Assembly (NCBI RefSeq): GCF_014191055.1
Contig: NZ_JACHWB010000001.1
Span: forward strand, 463,875-527,874
Source: Microvirga lupini
GTDB taxonomy: Bacteria > Pseudomonadota > Alphaproteobacteria > Rhizobiales > Beijerinckiaceae
Length of the DNA: 64,000 nt
Direction of reading: 5' to 3'
The notes below the pieces were generated by a model. The model was not told the origin of the DNA. It made no database searches and saw only the letters and a program-made list of their open reading frames with translations. Position numbers and translations under genes: made by a program. This document shows positions 7,077 to 15,608 of the stretch, piece by piece; within the stretch, counting starts at the first letter, position 1; every line of letters starts with the position of its first letter.

Positions 7077-8093
7077 ATGACAAAAGGCACGTCCGCAGAG
7101 ACGGTTCGTTCCAGCATCACCCGCCGCCATGTTCTCATGGGAGCGGCGGCCCTGACGACAGCCGCGACGTTGACCACACGAGTTGCGGCACAGACATATC
7201 CCAGCCAGAACATTCTTCTGGTCGTGCCTTTCACGCCCGGCGGATCGACGGACATTCTGGCCCGCCTGCTCGGGCAGAGGCTCGAGGCGGCTCTTAAGAA
7301 CCCAGTGATCGTTGAGTCTCGTCCGGGTGCGGGAGGGTCGGTGGGCGTAGGCTCCGTGGCCCGTGCAGTAGCAGACGGCCACACTCTGGTGATGGGCCAT
7401 ATCGGCACATTCGCGGTCAATCCCGCGCTTTATCCAAAGCTGCAATATGACCCGATGAAGAGCTTCGAGCCTGTGAGCGGTATCGCAAACGTGCACAACA
7501 TGCTCGTCGTTCACCCGGATGTGCCGGCTAAGACACTCCAAGAACTGGTCGATTATGCCAAGCAGAACCCCGGCAAGTTGAATTACGCCTCAGGCGGGAT
7601 CGGAAGTGCAGCCCACATAGCCATGGTGGCGCTTGCCGATCGCGCTGGGATTTCCATGACCCACGTTCCCTACCGGGGTACGGCGCCTGCGGTAACGGAT
7701 CTGCTTGGCGGGCGCGTGCAACTCACGTTCACCGGCGCTCCCAACCTGCTCCAGCATGTAGAGGCCGGCACGATGCGGGCACTTGCAGTCTCCGGGCTCT
7801 CGCGTCTCAAGGGAGCGCCTACGGTCCCGACGGTGGCGGAGTCAGGCTATCCGGGATTCGAGGCATCGCAATGGTACGGTATCCTGGTTCCAGCCGGCAC
7901 ACCGAAAACGGTGGTGGATCGGCTCAACACCGAGATCAGAGCGGCCATGGCCGCTCCAGAGATTGCGGAGCGGTTGTCGCTCGAAGGCGCCGAGGTCTGG
8001 ACCAACACGCCGGATGAATTCCGCAGCCATATTGCCACGGAAATGGTGCGTTGGGGCGATCTGGTGAAGCGCACGGGAATCAAGCCTGAATAA
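7077..8093 (+). CDS. Bug/TctC-family tripartite tricarboxylate transporter receptor
   Basis: A 338-aa secreted receptor, a paralogue of the one at 3601. The N-terminus holds SSITRRHVLMGAAALTTAAT and a cleavage region at RVAAQTYPSQ, so export is likely by Tat or Sec. The mature part shows ILLVVPFTPGGSTDILARLL and VESRPGAGGSVGVG. A GGGAGGAGA site precedes ATG 7077. It has its own promoter gap with the TTGATGAAT motif and ends at a terminator, so it is a single-gene unit tied to the aromatic cluster. The ligand is presumably an aromatic or tricarboxylic acid. Confidence 0.85.
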   Translation: MTKGTSAETVRSSITRRHVLMGAAALTTAATLTTRVAAQTYPSQNILLVVPFTPGGSTDILARLLGQRLEAALKNPVIVESRPGAGGSVGVGSVARAVADGHTLVMGHIGTFAVNPALYPKLQYDPMKSFEPVSGIANVHNMLVVHPDVPAKTLQELVDYAKQNPGKLNYASGGIGSAAHIAMVALADRAGISMTHVPYRGTAPAVTDLLGGRVQLTFTGAPNLLQHVEAGTMRALAVSGLSRLKGAPTVPTVAESGYPGFEASQWYGILVPAGTPKTVVDRLNTEIRAAMAAPEIAERLSLEGAEVWTNTPDEFRSHIATEMVRWGDLVKRTGIKPE

Positions 8094-8099
8094 GTTAAG

Positions 8100-8122
8100 G
8101 AGCGCCTGAAGGGCGCTCTTTT
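8100..8122 (+). terminator. Rho-independent terminator after the Bug receptor
   Basis: The stem GAGCGCC pairs with GGCGCTC across a five-base loop and is followed by TTTTCC. It lies 7 nt after the receptor stop codon. Confidence 0.85.
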
Positions 8123-8193
8123 CCTATCCCTATGAAGAGACCGCGAGTGTCTCACTGGGGAAGCTGAGGAAGTAACAAGGGAGGGAGAAAAGC

Positions 8194-9369
8194 ATGCGAC
8201 GTCGGACATTCTTAGGGGCTGCAGGTGCTGTTGCCGTAACGCTGACACTCAGCGGCGCAGCGCTGGCGCAGGAGGCGGTGAAGATCGGGCTCATTCTGCC
8301 GATGACGGGGCCGTTCGCCTCGACGGGCCGGCAGATCGAGGCGGCGGCCCGGCTGTACATGCAGCAGCAGGGCGACACCGTGGCGGGCAGGAAGATCCAG
8401 CTGATCGTGAAGGACGACACGGGCGTGGCGGACGTGACCAAGCGCCTGGCCCAGGAGCTGATCGTCAACGACAAGATCAGCGTCATGGCAGGCTTCGGCC
8501 TTACCCCGCTGGCGCTCGCCTCAGGTCCGTTGGCGACGCAGGGCAAGGTTCCTGCCGTGGTGATGGCGGCAGCGACCTCGACGATTACCGAGGCTTCGCC
8601 GTTCATCGTGCGCACGAGCTTTACGGCCGCTCAAGCTACCGTTCCTCTTGCCGACTGGGCCGCCAAGAACGGGCTCAAGAAGGTCGTAACGCTGGTCTCC
8701 GACTACGGCCCCGGTATCGATGTGGAGAAGGCGTTCACGGAAGTTTTCACCAAAGCCGGCGGTCAGGTTGAGAACCTGCGGGTGCCGCTGGCGAACCCCG
8801 ACTTCTCGCCCTTCCTGCAGAAGGTGGCCGATGCCAAGCCGGATGCTCTCCTGGCCTTCGTGCCCTCAGGAGTGGGCGCGCAGTTCATGAAGCAGTTCGT
8901 GGAGCGCGGCCTCGACAAAAGCGGGATCCGCCTGCTCGCCGAAGGAAGCGTGACGGACGACGATCTGCTCAACAATATCGGGGACGTGGCACTGGGCGCG
9001 ATCACCACGCACCATTACTCAGTGGCCCACGACAGCCCTGAGAACAAGGCGTTCGTGGAAGCGTTCAAGAAGGCGAACCCGAACATGCGCCCGAACTTCA
9101 TGGCGGTGGGCGGCTATGACGGCATGCACCTGATCTACGAGGGTCTGAAGAAGACCAACGGTCAGGGCGGTCAGGTGCTGATCGACGCCATGAAGGGCAT
9201 GAGCTGGACCAGCCCGCGCGGGCCGGTGTCGATCGACCCGCAGACCCGCGACATCATCCAGAACATCTATGTGCGCAAGGTCGAGCGCCGGGACGGGGAA
9301 CTCTACAACGTGGAGTTCGCCACGATCCCGAACGTCAAGGATCCGGTCAAGGCCGCCAAGGCCAACTGA
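8194..9369 (+). CDS. Branched-chain-amino-acid-type ABC transporter substrate-binding protein
   Basis: A 391-aa type I periplasmic binding protein. The signal peptide MRRRTFLGAAGAVAVTLTLS ends near ALAQEAV, then VKIGLILPMTGPFASTGRQI opens the mature LivJ-like fold. GDTVAGRKIQLIVKDDTGVA and VTLVSDYGPGIDVEKAF follow. The gene stands alone between two terminators, without a permease. It is almost the same as the binding protein at 12458, with long stretches identical at DNA level and others clearly divergent. It probably shares the LivHMGF permease at 13.7-17.1 kb and widens its ligand range, most likely to aromatic acids. Confidence 0.86.
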   Translation: MRRRTFLGAAGAVAVTLTLSGAALAQEAVKIGLILPMTGPFASTGRQIEAAARLYMQQQGDTVAGRKIQLIVKDDTGVADVTKRLAQELIVNDKISVMAGFGLTPLALASGPLATQGKVPAVVMAAATSTITEASPFIVRTSFTAAQATVPLADWAAKNGLKKVVTLVSDYGPGIDVEKAFTEVFTKAGGQVENLRVPLANPDFSPFLQKVADAKPDALLAFVPSGVGAQFMKQFVERGLDKSGIRLLAEGSVTDDDLLNNIGDVALGAITTHHYSVAHDSPENKAFVEAFKKANPNMRPNFMAVGGYDGMHLIYEGLKKTNGQGGQVLIDAMKGMSWTSPRGPVSIDPQTRDIIQNIYVRKVERRDGELYNVEFATIPNVKDPVKAAKAN

Positions 9370-9389
9370 TCACGGCAACAGCAAGAGAG

Positions 9390-9416
9390 GCGCCGCGCTG
9401 ACACGCGGCGCTTTTC
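9390..9416 (+). terminator. Rho-independent terminator after the solo binding protein
   Basis: The 8-bp stem GCGCCGCG/CGCGGCGC encloses the loop CTGACA and is followed by TTTTCTTT, 20 nt after the stop codon. Confidence 0.88.
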
Positions 9417-9420
9417 TTTG

Positions 9421-9524
9421 GTGTATACACAGAGCTCGATTGAGACCGGGTTGCTGCTGTGCAGCAACGGAAAATCGCCACAATAGCCCTTCGTATAGTT
9501 GTCTCATTGCTGGACCTGTATACA
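9421..9524 (+). promoter_or_regulatory. Paired TGTATACA palindromes upstream of the Rieske oxygenase gene
   Basis: A 10-bp perfect palindrome GTGTATACAC (9421-9430) and a second TGTATACA (9517-9524) lie 95 bp apart centre to centre. Between them an 8-bp inverted repeat, GTTGCTGC-TGT-GCAGCAAC, occupies 9450-9468. TGTATACA is close to the core of known FCD-type GntR operators (B. subtilis GntR). A GntR regulator gene follows at 11651, so it is the likely ligand; binding is inferred. Confidence 0.55.
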
Positions 9525-9547
9525 TTCTGCATCCGTGGAGGAAGACG

Positions 9548-10630
9548 ATGACAGAAGCGCGCCCATTCCCTGTGAATGCCTGGTATGCCGCCGCCTGGGC
9601 CCATGAGATCAAGCATGAGCTCGCGGCTCGGACAATCTGCAACAAGGATATGGTGCTCTACCGCCGCTCCGATGGTCAGGTAACTGCGCTTGATGATGCC
9701 TGCTGGCATCGCTTGCTGCCGCTCTCCATGGGCCACCTCAAGGGGGACGAGGTCGTCTGCGGCTACCATGGTCTCGTCTTCAATGCAGCGGGCCGCTGCA
9801 CCTACATGCCAGCCCAGAAGACCATCAATCCATCGGCCTGCGTGCGCGCCTATCCCGTCGCCGAACGTCACCGCCTCGTCTGGGTCTGGCCCGGCGATCC
9901 TGCGCTTGCCGATCCCGGCAAAATTCCCGACTTCCATTGGAACGACGGCACCGACTGGGTTGGCGAAGGCGGCACCTTCTACAGCCTGAAATGCGACTAC
10001 CGGCTCGTGATCGACAACCTCATGGACCTGACGCATGAGACCTATGTCCATGCGGGCAGCATCGGCGACGAGGCGATCACCAGCGCGCCCTTCGATGTCA
10101 CCCATACGGACCGCACAGCGACCGTGACCCGCTGGATGACCAATATCGAGCCGCCGCCGTTCTGGGCCAAGCAGCTTAACCGACCGGGCGAGCATGTGGA
10201 TCGGTGGCAGATCATCTACTTCCAGGCACCTTCCACAGTGGTGGGTGACGTCGGTGTGGCCGTGACCGGAACCGGTGCGCCGCAAGGCGACCGTTCGCAG
10301 GGCGTCAATGGTGCCTTTCTGGCAGCTATTACCCCCGAGACTGACAGGAGCTGCCACTACTTCTGGAACTTTGTGCGAACCTTCAGAACAGATGACGAGC
10401 AACTCACGAAGGATATCAACAAGGCGCATGTCAACGAGGGCAAAGGCGTCTACGATCAGGACCATGTGGTGCTCGAAGCCCAGCAGGTGGCCATCGACAA
10501 GAACCCGCGGATGCCGTTCTACAACCTCAACATCGATGCCGGGGCGCTTTGGGCCCGCAAGCTGATCGACCGGATGCTGGAAGCCGAGGGCGGGCATCCG
10601 GTTCACATTCCGAGCGAGGCAGCCGAGTAG
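9548..10630 (+). CDS. vanA: Rieske non-heme iron oxygenase, vanillate O-demethylase-type oxygenase subunit (VanA-like)
   Basis: From ATG 9548, preceded by GGAGGAAGACG, the protein is 360 aa. The Rieske cluster is complete: C52-W-H54 and C71-G-Y-H74 (CWHRLLPLSMGHLKG, then CGYHGLVF). The mononuclear-iron motif NLMDLTHETYVHAG lies near residue 157. The N-terminus FPVNAWYAAAWAHEI is characteristic of VanA. Such enzymes demethylate methoxybenzoates, releasing formaldehyde. A longer in-frame extension upstream crosses the terminator and is rejected. vanB-like follows after 7 nt. The true substrate could be vanillate, 3-O-methylgallate, syringate or another methoxylated ring. Confidence 0.85.
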   Translation: MTEARPFPVNAWYAAAWAHEIKHELAARTICNKDMVLYRRSDGQVTALDDACWHRLLPLSMGHLKGDEVVCGYHGLVFNAAGRCTYMPAQKTINPSACVRAYPVAERHRLVWVWPGDPALADPGKIPDFHWNDGTDWVGEGGTFYSLKCDYRLVIDNLMDLTHETYVHAGSIGDEAITSAPFDVTHTDRTATVTRWMTNIEPPPFWAKQLNRPGEHVDRWQIIYFQAPSTVVGDVGVAVTGTGAPQGDRSQGVNGAFLAAITPETDRSCHYFWNFVRTFRTDDEQLTKDINKAHVNEGKGVYDQDHVVLEAQQVAIDKNPRMPFYNLNIDAGALWARKLIDRMLEAEGGHPVHIPSEAAE

Positions 10631-10637
10631 GTTCGCC

Positions 10638-11612
10638 ATGAGCAAGCAAGTCGAGTGGCGAAAAGGCACCTTGCGATCGGTGCGGGACCTCACCCCCGAC
10701 ATCCGGCTCTTTGAGATTGAGCCGGACGGGGAGTTCGTCGCTCCGACGCCGGGCAGCCATATCAATGTTGGAGTGCAGATCGGCGAGCGACCGGATGTTC
10801 GATCCTATTCGGTTGTCGGACCCTGCACGGATGGGCTTTACCGGATCGCCGTAAAGCGCCTTCCCGACAGCCGCGGCGGGTCGCTCTACATGTGGAGCCT
10901 CTCGCCCGGTGCTCATCTCAGCATCTCGACTCCCGGCAATCACTTCGATCTCAGCCTGGGGCGGCCGGAATACCTCCTGCTCGCCGGCGGGATCGGCATC
11001 ACGCCGATCTACACCATGGCTCTTGCCTTGACTCACGCTGGGGCGAATTTCCGCGTGCTCTATGCCTGCCGGACCCGGCAGGACACGGCCCTTGCTGATG
11101 AGATGCAGGCAGAGGTCGGTGATCGTCTGCAGATCTTCCTCGACGAGGAGGGCGCCCGCGTAGACCTGGACGCGGAGATCGCCCGGCTTTCTCTGCGGGG
11201 AGAACTTTATGTCTGCGGTCCCATCGGCATGCTGGAGGCAGCCAAGCGGGCTTGGCAGAGGAGTGGCCGGCCCGTGGACCAGCTGCGGTTCGAAACCTTC
11301 GGCAACAGCGGCCGCTTCGCGACTGAGCCCTTCAAGGTGAAGATCCCGCGGCTCGGCATGGAGCTTGAGGTTCCGCAGAACAAGACCATGCTGGAGGCCC
11401 TGGAGGCAGCAGGTGTCGCGATGATCTCGGACTGCCGACGGGGCGAGTGCGGTCTCTGCGCCTTGTACATCATCGAGGCGACCGGGACGGTGGATCACCG
11501 GGACGTGTTCTTCAGCGACGAGGAGAAGGCCGAGAACAGGAAGCTCTGCACCTGCGTATCCAGGGTCGCAGGAGGAGATATCACCATCGACACGGCTGAC
11601 AGGGCCGCATGA
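10638..11612 (+). CDS. vanB: Oxygenase reductase subunit: flavin, NAD and plant-type [2Fe-2S] domains (VanB-like)
   Basis: A 324-aa class IA-type reductase. Domains in order are: the flavin-binding barrel with RPDVRSYSVVGP (residues 50-65), the NAD(P)-binding part with LLAGGIGITPIYTMAL (about 115), and a C-terminal plant-type ferredoxin domain with CRRGECGLC and a last LCTCVS cysteine near residue 310. It passes electrons from NAD(P)H to the Rieske centre of the partner oxygenase. The 7-nt spacing shows that they form one operon. Confidence 0.88.
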   Translation: MSKQVEWRKGTLRSVRDLTPDIRLFEIEPDGEFVAPTPGSHINVGVQIGERPDVRSYSVVGPCTDGLYRIAVKRLPDSRGGSLYMWSLSPGAHLSISTPGNHFDLSLGRPEYLLLAGGIGITPIYTMALALTHAGANFRVLYACRTRQDTALADEMQAEVGDRLQIFLDEEGARVDLDAEIARLSLRGELYVCGPIGMLEAAKRAWQRSGRPVDQLRFETFGNSGRFATEPFKVKIPRLGMELEVPQNKTMLEALEAAGVAMISDCRRGECGLCALYIIEATGTVDHRDVFFSDEEKAENRKLCTCVSRVAGGDITIDTADRAA

Positions 11613-11650
11613 ACGGCTTAGCTTGAGCGCAGAAAGAGATCGAGAGGACC

Positions 11651-12412
11651 ATGATCAAGGCCGGGGAAAATGGCAACGACCGCTCGGTGACGCAGACCGT
11701 GAGGGCCCAGCTGGCCCTGCGCGACCTCGTCCTGCGGGGCGAGCTCAATCCTGGCGAGCGGGTGTCCGAACTACAGATGGTCGAGCGTCTTGGCGTCTCC
11801 CGAACACCTGTCCGCATGGCGCTCGTGCGCCTGGAAGAGGAAGGTTTGCTGGAGGCGATCCCGTCCGGCGGCTTTTCCGTCAAGACCTTCTCCGAGAAAG
11901 AGGTTTTCGAAGCCATCGAGATCCGCGGAACGCTCGAAGGGCTGGCCGCGCGCCTGGCGGCGGAGCGCGGCGTCAGCCGAACGGATCTTCGCAACGCCGC
12001 CGACTGCCTGGATGCAATCGATGATGTTATGCGACGCAATCCGGCCGACATCGACCTCCTGCGCTACGTCGAGCTGAACGCCCGCTTTCACGACATCCTG
12101 ATTGGCATGGCCGACAGTCAGGCGCTCGCCCGCCAGCTCGAAAGGGTCAACGCATTGCCGTTCGCCTCGCCCAGCGCCCTTGTCCCGGTTCAGTCCCGCT
12201 CTCCGGAGATGAATTACATCCTCAGCGTGGCCCAGGATCAGCATCACTGCGTTCTCTCCGCTATTGAGCGGCGGGAAGGTGCCCGCGCGGAGGCCATCAT
12301 GCGAGAGCATGCCCGCATCGCTCACCGCAATCTGGAACGTGCACTGACAAACCAGAGGGACATGGATCTCGTGCCGGGTTCGGTGCTCATCAAGAGGCGC
12401 ATCCGCGCCTGA
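11651..12412 (+). CDS. GntR-family transcriptional regulator (FadR/FCD subfamily)
   Basis: A 253-aa regulator. The N-terminal winged helix includes LRGELNPGERVSELQMVERL and GVSRTPVRMALVRLEEEGLL (residues 25-65). An all-helical FCD ligand domain follows, with FEAIEIRGTLEGLAARLAAE and a metal-ligand-like FHDIL. It is 38 nt downstream of the reductase gene with GAGAGGACC before its ATG, so it probably belongs to the same transcript. It is the best candidate to bind the paired TGTATACA sites ahead of vanA, giving autoregulation. Confidence 0.85.
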   Translation: MIKAGENGNDRSVTQTVRAQLALRDLVLRGELNPGERVSELQMVERLGVSRTPVRMALVRLEEEGLLEAIPSGGFSVKTFSEKEVFEAIEIRGTLEGLAARLAAERGVSRTDLRNAADCLDAIDDVMRRNPADIDLLRYVELNARFHDILIGMADSQALARQLERVNALPFASPSALVPVQSRSPEMNYILSVAQDQHHCVLSAIERREGARAEAIMREHARIAHRNLERALTNQRDMDLVPGSVLIKRRIRA

Positions 12413-12457
12413 CACGCAAAGGCGAATACGCCAAAGGGTAGAAAGAGGGAGAAGAGT

Positions 12458-13633
12458 ATGCGACGTCGGACATTCATGAGGGCTGCGGGGGCTGCGGCGG
12501 TGACGCTGGCCCTGAGCGGGGCGGCCCTGGCGCAGGAGACGGTGAAGATCGGGCTCATTCTGCCGATGACGGGGCCGTTCGCCTCGACGGGCCGGCAGAT
12601 CGAGGCGGCGGCCCGGCTGTACATGCAGCAGCAGGGCGACACGGTGGCGGGCAAGAAGATCCAGCTGATCGTGAAGGACGACACGGGCGTGGCGGACGTG
12701 ACCAAGCGCCTGGCCCAGGAGCTGATCGTCAACGACAAGATCAGCGTCATGGCAGGTTTCGGCCTCACACCCCTGGCGCTTGCCCCGGCGCCGCTCGCCA
12801 CCCAGGCCAAAGTTCCAGCTGTCGTCATGGCTGCCGCCACGGCCACGATCACGGAGGCTTCGCCCTTCATCGTGCGCACCAGCTTCACCCTGCCGCAAGC
12901 CACCGTGCCAATGGCGGAGTGGGCCGCACAGAACGGCATCAAGAAGGTCGTGACGCTGGTCTCGGATTACGGACCGGGCATCGATGCGGAGAAAGCCTTC
13001 ACCGGCGCCTTCACGGCCAAGGGCGGTCAGGTTGAGAACCTGCGGGTGCCACTGGCGAACCCCGACTTCTCGCCCTTCCTGCAGAAGGTGGCCGACGCCA
13101 AGCCCGACGCGCTGTTCGTGTTCGTGCCCTCCGGCATCGGTGCGCAGTTCATGAAGCAGTTCGTGGAGCGCGGTCTCGATAAGAGCGGCGTCAAGCTCAT
13201 CGGTCCTGGCGACGTCACCGATGACGACATCCTGAACGGCATGGGCGATGTCGCGCTCGGCGCCATTACCACCCAGCACTATTCGGCGGCCCACGACAGC
13301 CCTGAGAACAAGGCGTTCGTGGAGGCGTTCAAGAAGGCGAACCCGAACATGCGCCCCAACTTCATGGCGGTGGGCGGCTATGACGGCATGCACCTGATCT
13401 ACGAGGGTCTGAAGAAGACCAACGGCCAGGGCGGCCAGGCACTGATCGACGCCATGAAGGGCACGAGCTGGACCAGCCCGCGCGGGCCGGTGTCGATCGA
13501 CCCGCAGACCCGCGACATCATCCAGAACATCTATGTGCGGAAAGTCGAGCGGGTGAACGGGGAGCTCTACAACGTAGAGTTCGCCACGATCCCGAACGTC
13601 AAGGATCCGGTCAAGGCCGCCAAGGCCAATTGA
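12458..13633 (+). CDS. Branched-chain-amino-acid-type ABC transporter substrate-binding protein (paralogue of 8194-9369)
   Basis: A 391-aa binding protein with the same length and layout as the one at 8194. The signal peptide is MRRRTFMRAAGAAAVTLALS with cleavage near ALAQETV. The mature protein begins VKIGLILPMTGPFASTGRQI. The region around residues 100-180 and the segment IGPGDVTDDDILNGMG differ from the paralogue, while the flanking blocks are nearly identical. It heads the LivHMGF set, with a hairpin and no other gene before livH, so it is the cognate receptor. Ligand unknown; an aromatic acid is the contextual guess. Confidence 0.87.
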   Translation: MRRRTFMRAAGAAAVTLALSGAALAQETVKIGLILPMTGPFASTGRQIEAAARLYMQQQGDTVAGKKIQLIVKDDTGVADVTKRLAQELIVNDKISVMAGFGLTPLALAPAPLATQAKVPAVVMAAATATITEASPFIVRTSFTLPQATVPMAEWAAQNGIKKVVTLVSDYGPGIDAEKAFTGAFTAKGGQVENLRVPLANPDFSPFLQKVADAKPDALFVFVPSGIGAQFMKQFVERGLDKSGVKLIGPGDVTDDDILNGMGDVALGAITTQHYSAAHDSPENKAFVEAFKKANPNMRPNFMAVGGYDGMHLIYEGLKKTNGQGGQALIDAMKGTSWTSPRGPVSIDPQTRDIIQNIYVRKVERVNGELYNVEFATIPNVKDPVKAAKAN

Positions 13634-13647
13634 TCTCACCAGTCCAG

Positions 13648-13673
13648 GAAGCGCCGCCAAAGGGCGGCGCTTC
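13648..13673 (+). terminator. Intercistronic hairpin between binding protein and permease
   Basis: An 11-bp perfect stem, GAAGCGCCGCC/GGCGGCGCTTC, with the loop AAAG begins 15 nt after the binding-protein stop codon. There is no proper U-tract. It more likely attenuates or stabilises the binding-protein mRNA than terminates fully. Confidence 0.65.
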
Positions 13674-13698
13674 TCATGAGTTTTTCCCGGAGAACACG

Positions 13699-14553
13699 GT
13701 GCTCACCATTCTCTTCGATGGCATTGCCTACGGCATGCTGCTGTTCGTGCTGGCGTGCGGATTGGCTGTCACGCTCGGCCTGATGAACTTCGTCAATCTC
13801 GCCCATGGCGCCTTTGCCATGGCAGGTGGATACATCACGGCCGTGCTGATGAACCGAATGGGCGTGCCTTTCCTGGCGACCCTGCCGCTCGCCTTCATCG
13901 GACCGGCCATCCTCGGTCTGGTGCTTGAGAGAACCCTCTACAAACGGCTCTACACCCGCAGCCACCTCGATCAGGTGCTGTTCTCCATTGGGCTCGTCTT
14001 CATGGCCGTGGCTGCCATCGACTACAGCTTCGGCTCGCAGCAGCAGCTGATCCAGCTGCCGAGCTGGCTCCAGGGGCGTGTCGATATTCTGGGGGTGCAG
14101 GTCGGCCTCTACCGCAGCTTCATCATCGTCATTTGCGGCGCCCTCGTCGTGGCCCTGCAGCTGATCCTCACCAAGACGCGCTTCGGCAGCCGCCTGAGGG
14201 CTGCGGTGGACGATCCCCGCGTCGCACGTGGGCTCGGCATCAATGTGAGCCTGATCTTCGCCACGACCTTCGCGTTCGGGTCCGGGCTCGCAGGCCTGGG
14301 TGGTGCACTCGGAGCGGAAATCCTCGGGCTCGATCCGACCTTCCCGCTCAAGTTCATGATCTACTTCCTGATCGTCGTCACGGTCGGTGGCACGACCAGC
14401 ATCACCGGGCCGTTCCTGGCCTCGCTCCTCCTCGGCATCGCTGATGTGGCCGGCAAGTACTACGTGCCGAGCGTCGGCGCCTTCGTCATCTACACGCTGA
14501 TGATCGTCGTTCTCGTTCTGCGCCCTCAAGGGCTTTTCGAACGTGCGCGCTGA
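13699..14553 (+). CDS. livH: Branched-chain-type ABC transporter permease LivH
   Basis: I choose the GTG at 13699, preceded by GGAG about 6 nt upstream. It gives 284 aa beginning VLTILFDGIAYGMLLFVLAC. An upstream ATG would force translation through the intercistronic hairpin. Landmarks are LGLMNFVNLAHGAFAMAGGY near residue 30 and AVDDPRVARGLGINV (cytoplasmic EAA-like loop) near residue 170, in a protein of about eight membrane segments. It forms the translocation pore with LivM, driven by LivG and LivF downstream. Confidence 0.87.
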   Translation: MLTILFDGIAYGMLLFVLACGLAVTLGLMNFVNLAHGAFAMAGGYITAVLMNRMGVPFLATLPLAFIGPAILGLVLERTLYKRLYTRSHLDQVLFSIGLVFMAVAAIDYSFGSQQQLIQLPSWLQGRVDILGVQVGLYRSFIIVICGALVVALQLILTKTRFGSRLRAAVDDPRVARGLGINVSLIFATTFAFGSGLAGLGGALGAEILGLDPTFPLKFMIYFLIVVTVGGTTSITGPFLASLLLGIADVAGKYYVPSVGAFVIYTLMIVVLVLRPQGLFERAR

Positions 14554-14572
14554 TCCAACAGGACCTGAACCC

Positions 14573-15607
14573 ATGTCGACGAACATCGCCGATCACGTCA
14601 GAAGCTCCCTGGTCCGAAGAGGGCGATGGGGAATCGGCGAGATCCTCTTCTGGCTGATCGCCGCCGCGACTCTGTATTTCCTGCCTGAGAGGCATCTGAT
14701 TCTGAATGAGATCGCAATTATTGGTCTCTTTGCGCTCTCTCTCGATCTGATCCTCGGTTATGCCGGCATCGTCTCGCTTGGCCATGCGGCTTTCTTCGGG
14801 CTTGGGGCATACACGGCCGGAATCCTGGCGAGAGATGGATTGGCGGATCCGCTGCTGGGGTTGGGAGCCGCTGCCATCGCCGCGGCGATCCTGGGTTTCG
14901 TGACAAGCTTCCTCGTGCTGCGCGGCTCGGATCTGACCAAGCTGATGGTGACCCTGGGCGTGGCGCTCGTGCTCGGTGAGATCGCCAACCAGGCCTCCTG
15001 GCTCACGGGTGGTGCGGACGGTCTCCAGGGCATCACCATGGGGCCTATCCTCGGCCTGTTTGAATTCGACATATTCGGCACAACGGCCTATGCCTACAGC
15101 CTCACGGTGACCTTCCTGCTCTTTATCGTCGCGCGCAGGATCGTCGTCTCGCCCTATGGGCTCTCGCTGCGTTCGATCCGCGACAATCCCTTGAAGGCCC
15201 GTGCCGTCGGTATCCCGGTCAATCGCCGTCTTGTCGCGGTCTATACACTTGCGGCCGCTTATGCAGGCGTGGCAGGCGCCCTGCTGGCTCAGACCACGCA
15301 ATTCGTCTCTCTCGACGTCCTCGCCTTCCATCGCTCTGCGGACGTGATGCTCGTGCTCGTGATCGGCGGTGTCGGATATCTCTACGGTGGTCTCATTGGA
15401 GCCATCGTGTTCAAGGTATTGCAGGACGTCATCTCGGCCTGGACACCGCAATACTGGCAGTTCTGGATCGGCTTGATCCTGGTCATCATCGTGCTCGCAG
15501 GCCGCGAGCGCCTGACGGAGCGGGTGAGGACGCTTTGGAAGGGCGTAGCCGGGCGCACGGCCAAGAGCCCTGAGACGCTACCGAAAACGTCCACCAGGGA
15601 GGTATGA
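14573..15607 (+). CDS. livM: Branched-chain-type ABC transporter permease LivM
   Basis: A 344-aa polytopic protein from ATG 14573. A GTG at 14543, overlapping livH, is an alternative that adds ten residues. GYAGIVSLGHAAFFGLGAYT near residue 60 is the LivM signature, and SLRSIRDNPLKARAVGIPVN near residue 200 is the ATPase-coupling loop. The C-terminal tail is basic and soluble. It pairs with LivH, and livG starts one base after its stop codon. Confidence 0.87.
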   Translation: MSTNIADHVRSSLVRRGRWGIGEILFWLIAAATLYFLPERHLILNEIAIIGLFALSLDLILGYAGIVSLGHAAFFGLGAYTAGILARDGLADPLLGLGAAAIAAAILGFVTSFLVLRGSDLTKLMVTLGVALVLGEIANQASWLTGGADGLQGITMGPILGLFEFDIFGTTAYAYSLTVTFLLFIVARRIVVSPYGLSLRSIRDNPLKARAVGIPVNRRLVAVYTLAAAYAGVAGALLAQTTQFVSLDVLAFHRSADVMLVLVIGGVGYLYGGLIGAIVFKVLQDVISAWTPQYWQFWIGLILVIIVLAGRERLTERVRTLWKGVAGRTAKSPETLPKTSTREV

Positions 15608-15608
15608 C

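Noticed and set aside
8194..13633. The repeated binding-protein genes as ends of a composite transposon
   Set aside because: No transposase, terminal inverted repeats or target duplications are visible; the similarity is confined to the coding regions.
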